DNA of 6,147 nt from Planctomycetaceae bacterium (GTDB lineage: Bacteria; Planctomycetota; Planctomycetia; Pirellulales; UBA1268): contig CANHYS010000149.1 in assembly GCA_947464585.1 (NCBI GenBank), positions 1 through 6,147 of the forward strand. Direction: 5' to 3'. The notes under the pieces were generated by a model that was not told the origin of the DNA, did no database searches, and saw only the letters and a list, made by a program, of their open reading frames with translations. Positions 5,518 through 6,147 of the stretch are shown here, in pieces. The number at the start of each line of letters is the position of its first letter. Position 1 is the first letter of the stretch. The position numbers were made by a program, and so were the translations under genes.

Positions 5518-5553
5518 GTTGTTGTGCCCCATTCATTGCTCTGGATTCCTGAT

Positions 5554-5937
5554 ATGCCCCGTCTGCTCGGCGTCGACATTCCTTCGGAAAAGAAGACGAT
5601 CTATTCGTTGCAGTATCTCTATGGCGTCGGGCCGCGGGTTGCCCGCGAACTGTGCCATAAGGCGGGTGTCGACCCGCTGAGCAACGCCCGTGACCTGCAC
5701 GAGGATGAACTGGCCCGCATGGCGTCCTTGCTCGACAAGGACTACGTCGTCGAGGGTCAACTCCGCCGGCAGGTTGCCCAGAACATTTCTCGTCTCAAAG
5801 ACATCGCCAGCTACCGTGGGCTGCGGCACCGCCGCGGCCTGCCGGTGCGTGGTCAGCGAACACGCACCAACGCTCGGACCCGTAAGGGGCCGAAGAAGAC
5901 GGTTGCAGGCAAGAAGGGCGTGAAGGACCTCAAGTAA
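5554..5937 (+). CDS. rpsM: 30S ribosomal protein S13
   Basis: S13 lies in the small-subunit head, contacts the P-site tRNA through its C-terminal tail and forms the bridge to L5 of the large subunit. The 127-residue product starts MPRLLGVDIPSEKKT (MPRIAGVDIP-like). It contains the helix-two-turn-helix core YLYGVGPRVARELCHKAGVD (21-40) and the signature RGLRHRRGLPVRGQ (88-101) plus RTRTNARTRKGPKK (102-115). The Lys-rich tail KKGVKDLK follows. The frame is open upstream to a TTG at 5440, but the MPRLLGVDIP N-terminus argues for the ATG at 5554. The upstream TGGA (5542-5545) is only a weak ribosome-binding match. The 151-bp gap before it is a candidate structured leader. Confidence 0.97.
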   Translation: MPRLLGVDIPSEKKTIYSLQYLYGVGPRVARELCHKAGVDPLSNARDLHEDELARMASLLDKDYVVEGQLRRQVAQNISRLKDIASYRGLRHRRGLPVRGQRTRTNARTRKGPKKTVAGKKGVKDLK

Positions 5938-5939
5938 TC

Positions 5940-5982
5940 GAGTCGCATGCATGGGCCGTTGCCGGCCTCTGTTGCCCGACTC
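5940..5982 (+). promoter_or_regulatory. Two-tier stem-loop in the rpsM-rpsK gap
   Basis: GAGTCG (5940-5945) pairs with CGACTC (5977-5982). Inside it GGCCG (5954-5958) pairs with CGGCC (5963-5967) around a TTGC loop. The two stems are separated by an 8-nt and 9-nt internal loop; the 5' side of the loop is the palindrome CATGCATG. It begins three bases after the rpsM stop. It lacks a T-run, so it is not an ordinary terminator; an RNA-processing or protein-binding structure is possible but unproven. Confidence 0.4.
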
Positions 5983-6049
5983 CATCGATCGTTCACCATC
6001 GTATTCATTTCCGTTACGGTTTCTTCCTTTCTGAGATTCAGCATCACCC

Positions 6050-6147
6050 ATGTCCAAGGTCGCCAAAGCCAAGAAGAAAAGTGTTTCGGCTGGAATCGCC
6101 TACATCAACGCGAGTTTCAACAACACAACGGTCACGATCACCGATCC
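6050..6147 (+). CDS. rpsK: 30S ribosomal protein S11, 3'-truncated by the window edge
   Basis: S11 is a platform protein of the small subunit near the E-site. Only 32 codons and two bases are in the window. They read MSKVAKAKKKSVSAGIAY at 1-18, then INASFNNTTVTITD at 19-32. The basic N-terminus followed by G-I-A-Y-I-x-A-S-F-N-N-T is the standard S11 beginning. The ATG at 6050 gives the family N-terminus. There is no usable Shine-Dalgarno: the upstream stretch from about 6000 is pyrimidine-rich and the only GAG (6033-6035) is 14 nt from the start. Order after rpsM is the conserved alpha-operon order. The rest of the gene, and any rpsD, rpoA and rplQ, are outside the window. Confidence 0.95.
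   Translation, partial: MSKVAKAKKKSVSAGIAYINASFNNTTVTITD

Noticed and set aside
5440..5553. 38-residue in-frame upstream extension of rpsM from a TTG
   Set aside because: S13 normally starts MPRxxGVDIP, exactly at the ATG at 5554; the extension has no S13 homology and the frame is open only because of high GC.
1..6147. Search for a novel defence, mobile or accessory system
   Set aside because: Every substantial coding region is a conserved ribosomal, translocation or housekeeping gene in a near-standard order; no transposase, repeat array, integrase or tRNA was seen.

Overview
The window is a GC-rich (roughly 60% by eye) stretch of a bacterial core ribosomal-protein cluster, the end of the spc operon running into the start of the alpha operon. 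All ten genes are on the + strand. The order is rplF (L6, 5' end cut by the window), rplR (L18), rpsE (S5), rplO (L15), secY, adk, map, rpmJ (L36), rpsM (S13) and rpsK (S11, 3' end cut). The order secY-adk-map-rpmJ-rpsM-rpsK resembles the Bacillus-type arrangement. Two expected genes are missing: rpmD (L30) between rpsE and rplO, and infA (IF-1) between map and rpmJ. Loose intergenic gaps of about 37-156 bp, several starts with no clear Shine-Dalgarno, the short-LID adenylate kinase and the MetAP sequence style point to a member of the Planctomycetes or wider PVC group. That placement is an inference from memory of family sequences, with modest confidence.

Region by region: positions 1-2128 encode four ribosomal proteins of the large and small subunits. 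Positions 2197-3558 encode the SecY translocon channel. Positions 3621-5132 encode adenylate kinase and type I methionine aminopeptidase, separated by a 135-bp gap with a perfect TATAAT. Positions 5133-5553 hold the small zinc-ribbon protein L36 between two gaps of about 150 bp that contain repeats, a promoter-like sequence and possible RNA hairpins. Positions 5554-6147 carry S13 and the start of S11, separated by 112 bp with a two-tier stem-loop.

The genes serve one theme. L6, L18, S5, L15, L36, S13 and S11 are ribosome parts, SecY takes nascent membrane and secreted proteins from the ribosome, MetAP trims the initiator methionine, and Adk balances adenylate pools. I see no mobile element, CRISPR array, tRNA or rRNA, no non-housekeeping gene, and no evidence for a novel multi-gene system. 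The points worth a second look are small: a pentapeptide tandem repeat at the S5 N-terminus, a leader before rpsM with three mutually exclusive pairings, a 16-bp repeat shared by rpmJ and its own 5' region, and candidate internal promoters before map and rpmJ.
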